This document shows positions 17,853-27,111 of a stretch of DNA of 64,000 nt, piece after piece (position 1 is the stretch's first letter; the number at the start of each line of letters is the position of its first letter). The DNA is from Bog-473 sp963730395. GTDB lineage: Bacteria; Actinomycetota; Acidimicrobiia; Acidimicrobiales; RAAP-2. Made by a program: the position numbers and the translations under genes. The stretch spans positions 263,439-327,438 of the forward strand of contig CAVSSK010000011.1 of the NCBI GenBank assembly GCA_963730395.1, in the 5' to 3' direction. Under the pieces are notes generated by a model that worked only from the letters and a program-made list of their open reading frames with translations, ran no database searches and was not told the origin of the DNA.

Positions 17853-19205
17853 ATGGAATCGGATCCGGGGGCTGCGAAGACAGGTAGGGGACTCCACATG
17901 ACTCCTCGTGCCCGTAGGGTCATCGCGAGCCTGGGCCCCATCCTGCTGGTCGCCATCGCATTGGGCTATCTGGTGTTGTGGTTGTTGGCGAGGCCTCCGA
18001 ACCTTCCGACCACCCGATACGTCGGCGAGTTCTTCGGAGCAGAGGCCGTGCTGCTCCTGTCCATGTCGCTCGTCCTGGTCACGCTTCTCACACCCATCGA
18101 GCATGCATTCGGCGGCTTGGACCATGTCGGTATCTGGCATCGACGAGTCGCCGTGGCCGGGGTTCTGCTCTTGGTTCCGCACCTGGCCCTGGTCACCTCT
18201 CCCCCGAGCCAATACACAACGACGGGGGGGAAGGCTTTGGGCATTCTCGCCTTCTTGGGCTTGGTGTTCTTAGCCTTGTGGGCCCTGGCACCGAGTCTGC
18301 GTGCCATCCGGTGGTCTAGGTTTGTGCGCCACCTCGCCGGACTCAGTCACGAGCGATGGGTCACCGGACATCGACTGACCGGTCTGTTCGTCGCGGCAGC
18401 TGTCGCCCACGGAATCATCGTTGATCCCGTGCTTCATGATTCAACCCTTCTGCGGGTCACGTTCCTGATTATCGGCACAGTCGGCCTGGCTGCGTACGCG
18501 TACCGTGAGCTCTTCGCCCGCTTCGTAGTGCCCCAATACGACTACACGGTTATCGACACCGAGAGGCCTAACGACACGACGCTGACGGTGCGGCTGGAGC
18601 CGACCCGCCAGCAGGTCTCGTTCGTTCCGGGCCAGTTCATCTTTCTCTCCCTGGGTGGGCCCTTCGGCTGGCAGCGGCATGCGTTCTCGGTGGCGAGCGC
18701 ACCTTCAGACCGGATCTTAGAGGTATCGATTAGGTCCGCCGGAGACTTCACCCGCGAGCTGCACGAGGAGTTGCGCTCAGGCACGCCTGCCAAGGCAACC
18801 GGGCCCTTCGGAGGATTTGACTACCACCTCGGCGGACGAGAGCAGATCTGGATCGCCGGTGGAATCGGCGTCACTCCGTTCATGAGCTGGATCCGTTCCA
18901 TGGACGGGTCGTTCGACTGCAATGTGGCCTTCTACTACTCAGTTGCCCAAGAAGCTGATGCGCTCTACTTGGACGAAGTGCACAGTGCTCACGAAGCACA
19001 CCCTACGTTTGACCCGCACGTCGTGTACGCGAATCGGGATGGTCTGCTGACGGCCGAGAAGGCCATGGCTGGCACGTCCCGTGGTGCCGACGTCTGGGTC
19101 TACATGTGCGGACCGCCGGCGATGATGACGTCTCTCAGTGAAGGGTTCCACAAGCTCGGGATTCCCACCAACCACATCCGTTGGGAGCAGTTCAACATCA
19201 GGTAA
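17853..19205 (+). CDS. ferric reductase-like transmembrane flavo-oxidoreductase
   Basis: 450 aa. The N-terminal half has about six membrane helices with haem-ligand-type His residues (HRRVAVAGVLLLVPHLALV; HRLTGLFVAAAVAHGIIVD). The C-terminal half is a ferredoxin-reductase module: FAD motif QRHAFSVASAP, NAD(P) motif IAGGIGVTPFMSWI and the terminal MCGPPAMM. It moves electrons from NAD(P)H through FAD and haem to an acceptor on the other side of the membrane (ferric iron or oxygen in relatives). GGAGGAG lies eight bases before the ATG. No obvious operon partner. Confidence 0.9.
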   Translation: MESDPGAAKTGRGLHMTPRARRVIASLGPILLVAIALGYLVLWLLARPPNLPTTRYVGEFFGAEAVLLLSMSLVLVTLLTPIEHAFGGLDHVGIWHRRVAVAGVLLLVPHLALVTSPPSQYTTTGGKALGILAFLGLVFLALWALAPSLRAIRWSRFVRHLAGLSHERWVTGHRLTGLFVAAAVAHGIIVDPVLHDSTLLRVTFLIIGTVGLAAYAYRELFARFVVPQYDYTVIDTERPNDTTLTVRLEPTRQQVSFVPGQFIFLSLGGPFGWQRHAFSVASAPSDRILEVSIRSAGDFTRELHEELRSGTPAKATGPFGGFDYHLGGREQIWIAGGIGVTPFMSWIRSMDGSFDCNVAFYYSVAQEADALYLDEVHSAHEAHPTFDPHVVYANRDGLLTAEKAMAGTSRGADVWVYMCGPPAMMTSLSEGFHKLGIPTNHIRWEQFNIR

Positions 19206-19305
19206 GTGGGCAGGGCCGTGCTTCGGGTGCTGAATCGCCGAGACCTCGGTCTCCTCGGTGCCCCCACCTGCCCCAACCACGGTGGCCAGCAGCCGGGTGG
19301 AGTGG

Positions 19306-19353
19306 AAGTCTCTCTTCGCCCTTGTCGGCGCTCTGGTGACTGCCTTTGGCTTC
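19306..19353 (+). pseudogene. FUSC gene fragment
   Basis: A 16-codon stretch encoding KSLFALVGALVTAFGF nearly matches MSLFALLGALVTAFGF in the FUSC gene at 16065, also clearly at DNA level (tctcttcgccct...gg.gc.ctggtgac.gcctt.ggcttc). Similarity ends abruptly on both sides. With the relics at 13869-14113 this suggests a broken-up second FUSC copy. Confidence 0.5.
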
Positions 19354-19414
19354 CCCAAGGTTGCTCCCATACGCCCGGGTGGCACGCCACGCAACCTAAA
19401 TATTCAGTCTCGCG

Positions 19415-19627
19415 TCAGGTCTGTGCCAGCCGGTCGAGCAACTCTTTGTCTCGTTCCAGGAGTTTGCTCATCCGTGCCATGAACTCCTTGTCTGCCTTCA
19501 CCCGGGCGATCTCGGCGGAGAGGGACTCGGTGATGAGTGCGTTCACGCTTACGTCCTTGACCCGTGCAACCGCCTCAGCCGTTTCCGCCGGTTCCTCGGG
19601 GAGCCGCACCGTGGTCTGCTTGGCCAT
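19415..19627 (-). CDS. ribbon-helix-helix antitoxin-like protein
   Basis: 70 aa: an N-terminal RHH DNA-binding motif (KQTTVRLPEEPAETAEAVAR, then VKDVSVNALITESL) followed by a long charged helix (ARVKADKEFMARMSKLLERD). The arrangement matches CopG/VapB-like antitoxins. No toxin follows; downstream lie only 200 bp of non-coding sequence with a FUSC relic. An orphan antitoxin, or an autorepressor whose toxin is lost. A perfect palindrome lies directly upstream of its start codon. Confidence 0.75.
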   Translation of the reverse strand: MAKQTTVRLPEEPAETAEAVARVKDVSVNALITESLSAEIARVKADKEFMARMSKLLERDKELLDRLAQT

Positions 19628-19630
19628 GAC

Positions 19631-19646
19631 ATCTTGATATCAAGAT
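19631..19646. promoter_or_regulatory. 16-bp perfect palindrome, likely RHH operator
   Basis: ATCTTGATATCAAGAT is a perfect inverted repeat starting four bases upstream of the antitoxin-like gene at 19627. The TTGATATCAA core resembles operators of VapB/CopG-type repressors, so autoregulation by steric block is likely. It also lies just beyond the HepT stop. Confidence 0.65.
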
Positions 19647-19658
19647 CGCAGCTGAGCT

Positions 19659-19990
19659 TCAGATCTCATCCTTCGACAGCAAGCGCAGTACGGCGAGGTC
19701 GAGTTCAGGCAGGTCGTTGTCAATGGTGGCTTGGACGATGGCGTGCGACGTGTCGAAGTAGCGATGGGCGAGTCGATCGCGTATGCCGGCAATCTCCTGC
19801 CATGGAAGGTCCGGTGCAGACGCCAGCAGCTCTTGACTGGTCGCTTGACAGCTTCGCCGATCTCGATCCACCGAAGACGAACAGCATCGAAGACCAGTCC
19901 GTCGCTGAGATCGCCTCGCTCCTGGTAAGTGCGAATGGCTTGGATGGCGTCGATGATGTCGGCCAGCCACTCCTGGTCGTGACGACTCAC
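19659..19990 (-). CDS. HepT-like ribonuclease toxin (frameshifted)
   Basis: ~110 aa HepT family. The N-terminal frame reads MSRHDQEWLADIIDAIQAIR...LRWIEIGEAVK; after a one-base loss near 19843-19846 the next frame continues TSQELLASAPDLPWQEIAGI, then RDRLAHRYFDTSH, containing the RX4HXY catalytic motif, and ends RLLSKDEI. HepT toxins cut RNA in HEPN-type dimers and are neutralised by an MNT nucleotidyltransferase. Its ATG overlaps the MNT stop by 4 bp, the usual pair geometry. As sequenced the toxin would lack its HEPN motif. Confidence 0.85.
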
Positions 19991-20520
19991 AATGGAATCG
20001 CTTCCCGCTCTGCCTCGGCACGTACCGCCGGCCGCAGACCGTCAGCCGGTACGACATCAACGGGCACACCCAGTACCTCGTTCAGTTCTCGCTCCATTCG
20101 GCCCAATGTGACGAGGCTCGACCGGGGCGACAGGTCCACCAGGATCTCGACTTCGCTTTCGGGGGTGTCTTCTCCGCGGGCAACGCTTCCGAACACCCGT
20201 ACGTTGGAGGCGCCGAACTTCTCGGCTGTAGCGAGCACTTGCCTACGGCGTTGCCTGAGGCGGCGGCCCAGCGCGGTGTCTGGCAACCCTGGGAGCGCGC
20301 CGGGTGCTGGCTCGAGCCGAACGTCCAACCGGTGGCCGGTGGCGGCGATCAGCCGCTCGAGGGTCCCGAACGACGGCTCTCGACGTCCGGACTCGTACGC
20401 ACTGACGACGCTCTGGGCGACATGTGCCCGCCGAGCGACGTCGGTCTGCGACAGGTTGGCACGAGTACGTGCCTCTCGAAGCAGCGAACCAGGGGAGAGG
20501 GGTGACGTCTCCAGAGTCAT
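19987..20520 (-). CDS. HTH-MNT fusion antitoxin (nucleotidyltransferase), catalytic DxD replaced by ExE
   Basis: 177 aa. Residues 1-70 form an XRE HTH (REARTRANLSQTDVARRAHV; SVVSAYESGRREPSFGTLER). The rest is a minimal nucleotidyltransferase: the GSVARGEDTPES block matches GSx10DxD, but the two metal-binding positions read E-V-E (GAA..GAG in the DNA) instead of D-x-D; VDVV later provides a possible third acidic residue. MNT antitoxins AMPylate the HepT tyrosine, so the Glu substitutions may weaken catalysis, leaving binding or repression. The fused HTH suggests built-in autoregulation. Overlaps HepT by 4 bp. Confidence 0.88.
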   Translation of the reverse strand: MTLETSPLSPGSLLREARTRANLSQTDVARRAHVAQSVVSAYESGRREPSFGTLERLIAATGHRLDVRLEPAPGALPGLPDTALGRRLRQRRRQVLATAEKFGASNVRVFGSVARGEDTPESEVEILVDLSPRSSLVTLGRMERELNEVLGVPVDVVPADGLRPAVRAEAEREAIPL

Positions 20521-20579
20521 AGCCTATAGCGGATTGTCTATTATCATGTGCGGGTCCGTGGAGAGCGTCGGAAGAGCTC

Positions 20580-20607
20580 CCGGCGTGCGCGCTACGTGCG
20601 CGAACGA
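20580..20607 (+). repeat. 28-bp direct repeat, copy 2 (candidate island boundary)
   Basis: Perfect copy of 749-776 in the same orientation, 60 bp upstream of the HTH-MNT start. The repeats enclose ~19.8 kb containing int, rep, the ion/stress genes and the toxin-antitoxin pair. The surrounding 375 bp (20521-20895) has no supported gene. Confidence 0.7.
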
Positions 20608-20895
20608 GCGGAAGACAGGGCAGAACAGTGCGTTACAGCGGTCCCGCTCACGGCGCGCAGGGATACGTCAGAGACTCAGCCGTCCGGGGTCGATAGTCCG
20701 AGTGAGACTGGTGCCCTCGACTCTTGCCAGTGCCTCCGCGTCGACTCCCGCCGAGAACAGGTTGACCAGACGACAGAGGTCACCGGCTCAGGTTGACCGT
20801 GTTGTGACGGTGTTGTTGGAGTGCTCCGAGACGCCGGGTCTAGGGTGGAGTGTGACGGGCATGTCAGGCGTCGCTGCGGTCGAGAGGGGGCCGGT

Positions 20896-22903
20896 ATGTC
20901 GGAACCTCGGCGTGGAGTGGGCCGTTCTCGGCGCACTTTAGGGCTGGTTGCCGCCGCTCTTGTTGTGAGCAGTGGGCTCGTTGTGCTCGGTGCAGTGGGT
21001 GCCGCGGGATCTTCGGACCCAAGCGTGGAGACCGCGTGCAGTGGAACCCTGAGCGGCTCCGCCTTCACCCTCACCGCCGACTGCGACACGACGGTACCGC
21101 TCACGATTCCAGACGGGGTCACCCTCAATGGTGCTGGGCACACCATCACCGCCCACGACGTCACCCCCGGGTCTTTCAACGGCGCAGTGTTGTCGAACGC
21201 TGGTACGTCGATGAACGTCGAGGACCTGACGATCATGGGCACCGGGTTCACACAGACCCAGCCCCCGGGTTCTTGTGGGAGGGCGACGTTGAACGGCATT
21301 TGGTTCAACGGTGCGGGCGGCTCGGTGACCAACGTAACTGTCAAGGGGATAACGGAGAGCAGCAACTGTCAAGTTGGACGGGCGATCGTGGCCAACGGAG
21401 CTGCTGGTCGGACCCTCACGATCACCGACACCACCGTCAGTGACTACAACAAGGACGGGATGCACGTGTACGGGATGACCATGAACGTCTCGGATAGCAC
21501 GATCGGATCCCCCGCATCCCTAAAGGGCGTCACCGGCCAGAACGGACTGGTGTACCAAGACGGCGCCACGGGCACGACCTCGGGCAGCACCATCAACGGC
21601 AGCGGCTACGGCAATGCCAACAACGCAAACACGGCTGTGCTCCTGTTCGGGGCGACAAACGTCACCTTGACCGGCGACACGATCACGGGCGACGGAACCG
21701 ACATCGGCGTGGCCGTGGCCTCCAACAGCACCGGCGCGATCGTCGACCGAAATCAGATCGGCCGGACCGCCCCCGACGTGCCCGACAGTTTCGGCTTCGG
21801 AGTGGAGTTGGACCCCGGGTCGACGGCGACGGTGACCTGCAACACCTTCAGCGGCTGGAAGACCGACTTGAACGGAGTGCCGCCGCAACCACCTTGCATC
21901 ACGACCACTGAGTTGCCACCCGCCGAACTGAACACATCCCTATATGGCGACCTTGGAGGCGGTTGGAGGCACACCGCCCTACACCTGGTCGATCGCGTCC
22001 GGTTCGCTGCCACCCGGGCTGTCGCTCTCTTCGGACGGGACTATCACCGGCACTCCGACGGCGACGGGAACGTTCACCTTCTCGCTCGAGGTTGTCGACT
22101 CATTGGGTGCCTCGGCACGGGTGACGCAGTCGCTTGAAGTGACGGTCGAGACCAACGTACCGGGCTACTGGCTCGGCGCCGCCGACGGGGGCGTCTTTGC
22201 ATTCGGCTCCGCGACGTTCCATGGATCGGCGGTGGGTTTGCACCCTGTCGCGCCCGTCGTTGGCATGGCCGCAAGCCCGACGGGCGGGTACTGGCTGGTG
22301 GCGTCCGACGGTGGGGTGTTCTCCTTCGGCGCGCCATTCTTCGGGTCCCTGGCCGGCCAGCCCCTCAGCGCGCCCATCGTGGGCATGGCCGCTACGCCAG
22401 AAGGTGACGGCTACTACCTAGTGGGCGCAAACGGCAGCGTGTTCCCATTCGGCGCCGCAGTCTTCCGTGGCTCGATGCAGGGCGACCCCCTCAACGCACC
22501 CGTGGTCGGCATCGCCGTCACCGCGGACAACCAGGGCTACTACCTCGTGGCCGCCGACGGCGGGCTGTTCACGTTCGGCGATGCCCGCTTCCAAGGATCG
22601 ATGGGCGGCAAGAGGATCAACCAGCCCGTAGTTGGCATGTCCTTCGACGCCTACACTTCGGGCTATTGGCTCGTTGCCCGCGACGGTGGGGTGTTCGCCT
22701 TCGACGCCCCATTCTTCGGGTCCACTGGGGGACTACGTCTCAATGCGCCCGTCGTCGGCCTGTCATCGAACGAGAGCGACTCGGGTTACTACCTCGTTGC
22801 TTCCGACGGTGGCGTCTTCTCCTTCGGATCCGCCCCGTTCCTCGGCTCGATGGGAGGGAAGCACCTCAATGCGGCCGTCGTCGCCTCGGCAGCCATCGGC
22901 TAG
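20896..22903 (+). CDS. secreted beta-helix protein with Ig-like domain and six GYW/DGG repeats (frameshifted)
   Basis: ~668 aa. A signal peptide (hydrophobic LGLVAAALVVSSGLVVLGAV) is followed by a right-handed beta-helix region (IPDGVTLNGAGHTITAH; VEDLTIMGTGF; NVTLTGDTITGD), an Ig-like putative cell-surface domain (GGTPPYTWSIASGSLPPGLS) and six ~42-residue repeats (GYWLVASDGGVFSFGAPFFG...PIVGMAATPEGD type). One extra base at about 21943 puts the beta-helix and the rest in different frames. GAGAGGGGG precedes the ATG. Likely extracellular or cell-wall associated, possibly carbohydrate-binding. Same repeat module as the genes at 36237 and 48081. Confidence 0.82.
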
Positions 22904-23036
22904 AAGATCGTCTGCTGTCCGGCACATCGCGCCCCCGCATTGGAGGTGGCTCTGACTCTCCTGCCACCTATGGGACGGGTGCCCAAGGTGGGAGTCTCAG
23001 TCGCTCATGGGGTCCTGGTAGCCCGATTGAGTCGCC

Positions 23037-24191
23037 TCATAGCGCTGTTGGGGAGTCCTCGGACCCGAACCACCGAGCGGCTCGCGTGGCCCCCCACTCC
23101 CGCTTCTCCTCGTTGAGCGCAGCAGTGGGTGCGCTGAACTTTGCCACGGGTGTGTCGTAGGAGAGGAAATCGACGTCGATGCGCCCCACGAGGTCATCAC
23201 CTAGCTCCACGTAGCACGCCGACGCCCCGTCGTACGGGAGCGGGACGCTCCCGTCAGTGAGCTGGGAGATGAGCACTTTGGCGACGGTGGCCGCCTCGCC
23301 TTCGGCGATCCCTCCAGCACGAGGGACCGGTGCGCTTGTCACGTCGCCGACGGCGAAGACGCTGGGGAATTTGGTGGCGAAAGTGGCAGGGTCAACGGGG
23401 ATCCATCCGTCCTCGGCCAGATCGGAAGCGACGACGACCTCGGGGGCACAATGGACCGGGATCCCCAAGAAAAGGTCATAGGGCAACTGCCGCCCATCGT
23501 CGAGATGTGCGACGTGGTGCTCGGGATCGAGCCGGGTCACCCTCGACGAGGGCCAGTACTCGATGCCGTGTTCCTCGAGGATGGCCACGATCGCCGACGA
23601 GGTTCTCTTCGAGATCGGAATGGGCATCGGCATGGGGCTGACGAGGTGGATGGTCGACGATGCACGCAGTCCGCGCCGGGTGAGGTAGTCATGGAGGAGT
23701 AGTGCGGTTTCGTTTGGTGCCCCCGGGCACTTGAAGAACGGCCCGAGCACTCCGACGACGACGGCGCCGCCGCCGAAAGCGGCCAGTGCGTCACGAGCTC
23801 GCTCGGCGCCCGCGGCGGAGTAGAACTCATTCCCGTCTTCCGCGAGTCCCGGCGTCGCCGCCACGTCGTAGTCAGCGCCGAGCGCGACCACAAGAATGTC
23901 GGCGTCGTAGGTCGCCACGTCCGTGACGACTCGGCGAGTCTTAGGATCGATTGAGGTAATCGTCTCTCGTCGGAACTCAACGCCAGGCTTGGCGATCTGC
24001 CGATACGGGTTCCACACCTCGGAGACCTGGCGGCGACCGAACATGACGTCGAGCTTCGAGAAGCCGAACATGAAAGAATCGTTCTTGTCAATGAGCGTGA
24101 TGTGCACCTTGTCGGGGACAGACTCGGACAATGCGGTCACGAGCTCGAGGCCGCCGAAACCGGCTCCGAGGACTACGACGTGTTTGGGCAT
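23037..24191 (-). CDS. SQR-like NAD(P)/FAD-dependent oxidoreductase
   Basis: 384 aa. N-terminal dinucleotide motif VVVLGAGFGGLELVTAL, the central ADILVVALGADYDV and the FAD loop PSVFAVGDVTSAPVPRAGGI identify the sulfide:quinone-reductase/NDH-2 superfamily. One Cys in FFKCPGAPNETAL sits where SQR-type enzymes have a catalytic cysteine; the other two SQR cysteines are not evident, so sulfide oxidation is not assured. Stands alone on the minus strand between two plus-strand genes. Confidence 0.85.
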   Translation of the reverse strand: MPKHVVVLGAGFGGLELVTALSESVPDKVHITLIDKNDSFMFGFSKLDVMFGRRQVSEVWNPYRQIAKPGVEFRRETITSIDPKTRRVVTDVATYDADILVVALGADYDVAATPGLAEDGNEFYSAAGAERARDALAAFGGGAVVVGVLGPFFKCPGAPNETALLLHDYLTRRGLRASSTIHLVSPMPMPIPISKRTSSAIVAILEEHGIEYWPSSRVTRLDPEHHVAHLDDGRQLPYDLFLGIPVHCAPEVVVASDLAEDGWIPVDPATFATKFPSVFAVGDVTSAPVPRAGGIAEGEAATVAKVLISQLTDGSVPLPYDGASACYVELGDDLVGRIDVDFLSYDTPVAKFSAPTAALNEEKREWGATRAARWFGSEDSPTAL

Positions 24192-24414
24192 CGGGGGCAG
24201 GGTAACAGAGCTTATCGTCGCCGTATTGCGGAACGGTCAGTCGGGGAAGCCAGGGCGGCACCCTCGACGGCGAAGCCACCGTTGACGAGCTGACCATTCC
24301 CGTCTAGCGATTCTCTGGTTGGCTAGGGGCAGCGCCACAGGAGGACCATCCCTAGAGAGCGGGACGATCCGGACGGGCGCGCGGTAACCCCAGCGTGCAG
24401 GGCACAATGAGAGC

Positions 24415-25737
24415 GTGGGCGAATCCGAGGTTCGGTACACGCATGCGGGCGATGTCGATATCGCCTGGACGGTGACCGGGAGCGGCCCGACCGACATCGT
24501 CTACGTGCCCGGCTTCATCTCGCACCTCGACTTGGCCCGAGAGCTTCCCGTGTTCGACGCCGTGATCGGGCGGCTGAGTCGTCTTGGGCGGGTGTTGGCG
24601 TTCGACAAGCGTGGCACGGGCCTGTCAGGCCGCGATCTTGGATTTGGCAGCCTTTCCGAGCGTGCCGATGACATCCGCGTGGTGATGGACGCCGCTGGAT
24701 GGGAACGTGCGCATTTAGTCGGAATCTCAGAGGGCGGACCTCTCTCCCTACTCTTCGCGGCATCGTTTCCAGAGCGCGTCCAGAGTCTCGTACTCTACGG
24801 GTCCTTCGCTTGCCTGCTCCCTGGGGACGACCCAGCAAGCGCCGATTTCGACGTGCCGCGATTTCTCGACTACGTCGAACGCAACTGGGGAACGGGCGAA
24901 CTTCTGGGAGCCTTCGTCCATGCGCCACCCGCCCCGGCGATCCTCGAACAACTGGGACGATACGAACGTGCTTGTGCGTCGCCACGTCTCGTCGTCGAGA
25001 TCATGCGATCGAATCTGGCAATCGACGCCCGGCCCATACTGCCGGCGATTTCGACGCCTGCGCTCGTCATACACCGCGCCGACGATCCGATCGTGGGCAT
25101 TGCCCGTGGTCGTGCTATGGCCACCGCGCTCCGGAACGCACAGTTCGTCGAGCTGGCTGGCGAAATGCATTGTGGGTGGGACGCCCGCGAGTGGGCCCCT
25201 GCGCTCGACGCGATGGAGGAATTTCTCACCGGTACACCGGCTGCCGATAGCGACATCGATCGGATGCTGGCCACGGTGCTCTTCACGGACATCGTCGAGT
25301 CGACGCAAGTGGCCACTGAGACCGGTGACCACTTATGGCATGACATCCTCGATCGTCACGATTCTGAGACTCGTCGGATCGTAGCGAGGTTTGGGGGTCG
25401 TATCGTGAAGCACACCGGTGACGGCACCCTGGCGACGTTTGACAGCCCCACTCGTGCAGTCCATTGTGCACGCGCGCTGCGCGACAGTCTCGGTAGAGAA
25501 GGCATCGCGATTCGCGCAGGCCTTCACACCGGGGAGATCGAACGACGAGGGGACGACATTGCAGGTATTGGGGTCCATATCGGTGCACGCATCGCGGGAT
25601 TGGCAGGACCGGAGGAGGTTCTCGTGTCGCGCACCGTGCACGACCTCGTCGAGGGCTCGGATCTTCAATTCGACGACCGCGGGATGCAGGCGCTGAAGGG
25701 TGTCTCGTCGGACTGGCAGGTATTCGCATCGATCTGA
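24415..25737 (+). CDS. alpha/beta hydrolase - class III adenylate/guanylate cyclase fusion
   Basis: 440 aa. Residues ~1-275 form an alpha/beta hydrolase with oxyanion-type VYVPGFISHLD, nucleophile Ser in GISEGGPLSL, Asp in HRADDPIVG and His in GEMHCGWD. From ~285 on is a cyclase homology domain: metal-binding Asp in VLFTDIVEST, KHTGDGTLATF, and ALKGVSSDWQVF at the end. It starts at GTG. Such fusions are common in actinobacteria; they may make cAMP in response to a small ligand held by the hydrolase domain (inference). A decayed relative lies at 57529. Confidence 0.9.
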   Translation: MGESEVRYTHAGDVDIAWTVTGSGPTDIVYVPGFISHLDLARELPVFDAVIGRLSRLGRVLAFDKRGTGLSGRDLGFGSLSERADDIRVVMDAAGWERAHLVGISEGGPLSLLFAASFPERVQSLVLYGSFACLLPGDDPASADFDVPRFLDYVERNWGTGELLGAFVHAPPAPAILEQLGRYERACASPRLVVEIMRSNLAIDARPILPAISTPALVIHRADDPIVGIARGRAMATALRNAQFVELAGEMHCGWDAREWAPALDAMEEFLTGTPAADSDIDRMLATVLFTDIVESTQVATETGDHLWHDILDRHDSETRRIVARFGGRIVKHTGDGTLATFDSPTRAVHCARALRDSLGREGIAIRAGLHTGEIERRGDDIAGIGVHIGARIAGLAGPEEVLVSRTVHDLVEGSDLQFDDRGMQALKGVSSDWQVFASI

Positions 25738-26230
25738 CCAGAGAAGCACCAGTGGTGAACGGCCCTTTCAAAGCGGCATCTAGACCACGCTCTGCGAAGT
25801 TCTCCAGCCGGGCGTACCGGGGCACCCTTCGTGCCTCGCTCGGTGTTGGCAAGCGCAGGATGCTCGGACTTAGGTTCCGCTAATTCGATTGACCAGCTGG
25901 TGTGTCAGCGAGCAACCGAGCGTTCCCGCGGTGAGAGTAGCCAGATCAGTGCGGACGACGCTGGCGGTCGAGACCGAGGGTGCTTTGGCGGCGGCCGGTG
26001 CAGGAGTCCCCCGGACCGCCGCGAGCAAACTCGCAGAAGGACCAGCCGGTTCCGCCTCATGGTCCAGTCCCATTGTCGTGGACGCCAGCTGGAAGCAAAT
26101 GCTTGCAGGCCGCGTCAGCCGATCGGAACTGCCGGGAGTATCGGCCGAAGTCATTCGTGATCCCCGGCACGTTGCCCAAGGTTAGCTGTCCATCCGGCTG
26201 TCGCCCATCTGTTTTTGCAACAATCTGGGA
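25738..26230. other. intergenic stretch with no supported gene
   Basis: About 490 bp with only Ala/Ser/Arg-rich open frames on both strands that lack family-like patterns or start context. No terminator or repeat stands out. Confidence 0.4.
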
Positions 26231-27111
26231 GTGCGCGTCGGACTCCACGCTCTCGGGCATCGATTCCGGGGCAGATCCAGCGGTGATCGGGGCTGTCGCT
26301 CGGGTCGCCGATGCCGCAGGATTCTCGACACTCTGGTCTGGGGAACACGTTGTCATGGTGGATCGACCTGACTCGCCGTACCCGTATGCCCCCGACGGAC
26401 GGATCGCCGTCCCGTCAGACGCGGACTGGCTGGATCCGCTCGTAACCTTGACCTACGCCGCCGCCCTGACTTCGCGGATTCGTATCGCCACGGGAATCCT
26501 GTTGTTGCCGGAGCACAATCCGATCCTCGTCGCCAAGCAGGCTGCAAGCCTTGACGTGATTTCAGGCGGCCGGTTTGTACTCGGCGTCGGCATCGGATGG
26601 TCATCTGAGGAATTCGCCGCGCTCGGCATTCCCTTTCGTGGGCGAGCACGACGAAATCGGGAGTATGTGGAAGTCATGCGCACGTTATGGTCCGACGACC
26701 ACTGCTCCTACGAGGGAGAGTTCGTCAACTTTCAGGGAGTGCGTTGTTACCCGAAGCCCTTTCGAGATCGACGGATACCGGTGGTCCTGGGGGGAAACAG
26801 CGATGCTGCACTTGAGCCGCATTGCCGCCTACGGCGACGGCTGGTATGGCTTCTACCTCTCCGTTGACGAGATACCCGAGCGGATTGAGGCCCTGACGTG
26901 CCGTTGTCAACAGAGGGGTAGAGACCCAACCTCGTTGGAGATCGCTGTGTCGCTGCGAGACGGCTCACCCGAGGACATTGCCATACTGTCCGAGCTCGGG
27001 GTGGACGAGCTGGTGGTCGTTGAATCGCCTCCTGGAGATCCCGAAGACGCGGCAAACTGGGTTACAGCGCTGGCCCTCCAGTGGGGTGTTACTTCCCATC
27101 CGATCGAATAG
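26231..27111 (+). CDS. LLM-class F420-dependent oxidoreductase (two frameshifts)
   Basis: ~293 aa luciferase-like TIM-barrel enzyme. It starts at GTG (VRVGLHALG...), shifts by one base near 26257 into DSGADPAVIGAVARVADAAG..., shows the family landmarks FSTLWSGEHVVM, IRIATGILLLPEHNPILVAK and GRFVLGVGIGWSSEEF, then shifts again near 26797 (PVVLGGNSDAAL to SRIAAYGDGWYGF) and ends with the usual C-terminal helices. Relatives oxidise or reduce substrates with F420 or FMN. The N-terminal segment is in a frame different from the middle, so a gene caller would split it. Substrate unknown. Confidence 0.85.

Noticed and set aside
24300..24412. CTAGG-containing sequences near 20838, 24319 and 28090 as further copies of the 42-bp element
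   Set aside because: Only 5-6 bases match; the GGTGAATCCGGC and AGGTGATGAC parts are absent.
25870..26185. Open frames of 94-98 codons on both strands in the 25.7-26.2 kb gap
   Set aside because: Ala/Ser/Thr-rich with no start context, family pattern or conserved neighbour; could be an unrecognised small gene but not supportable.
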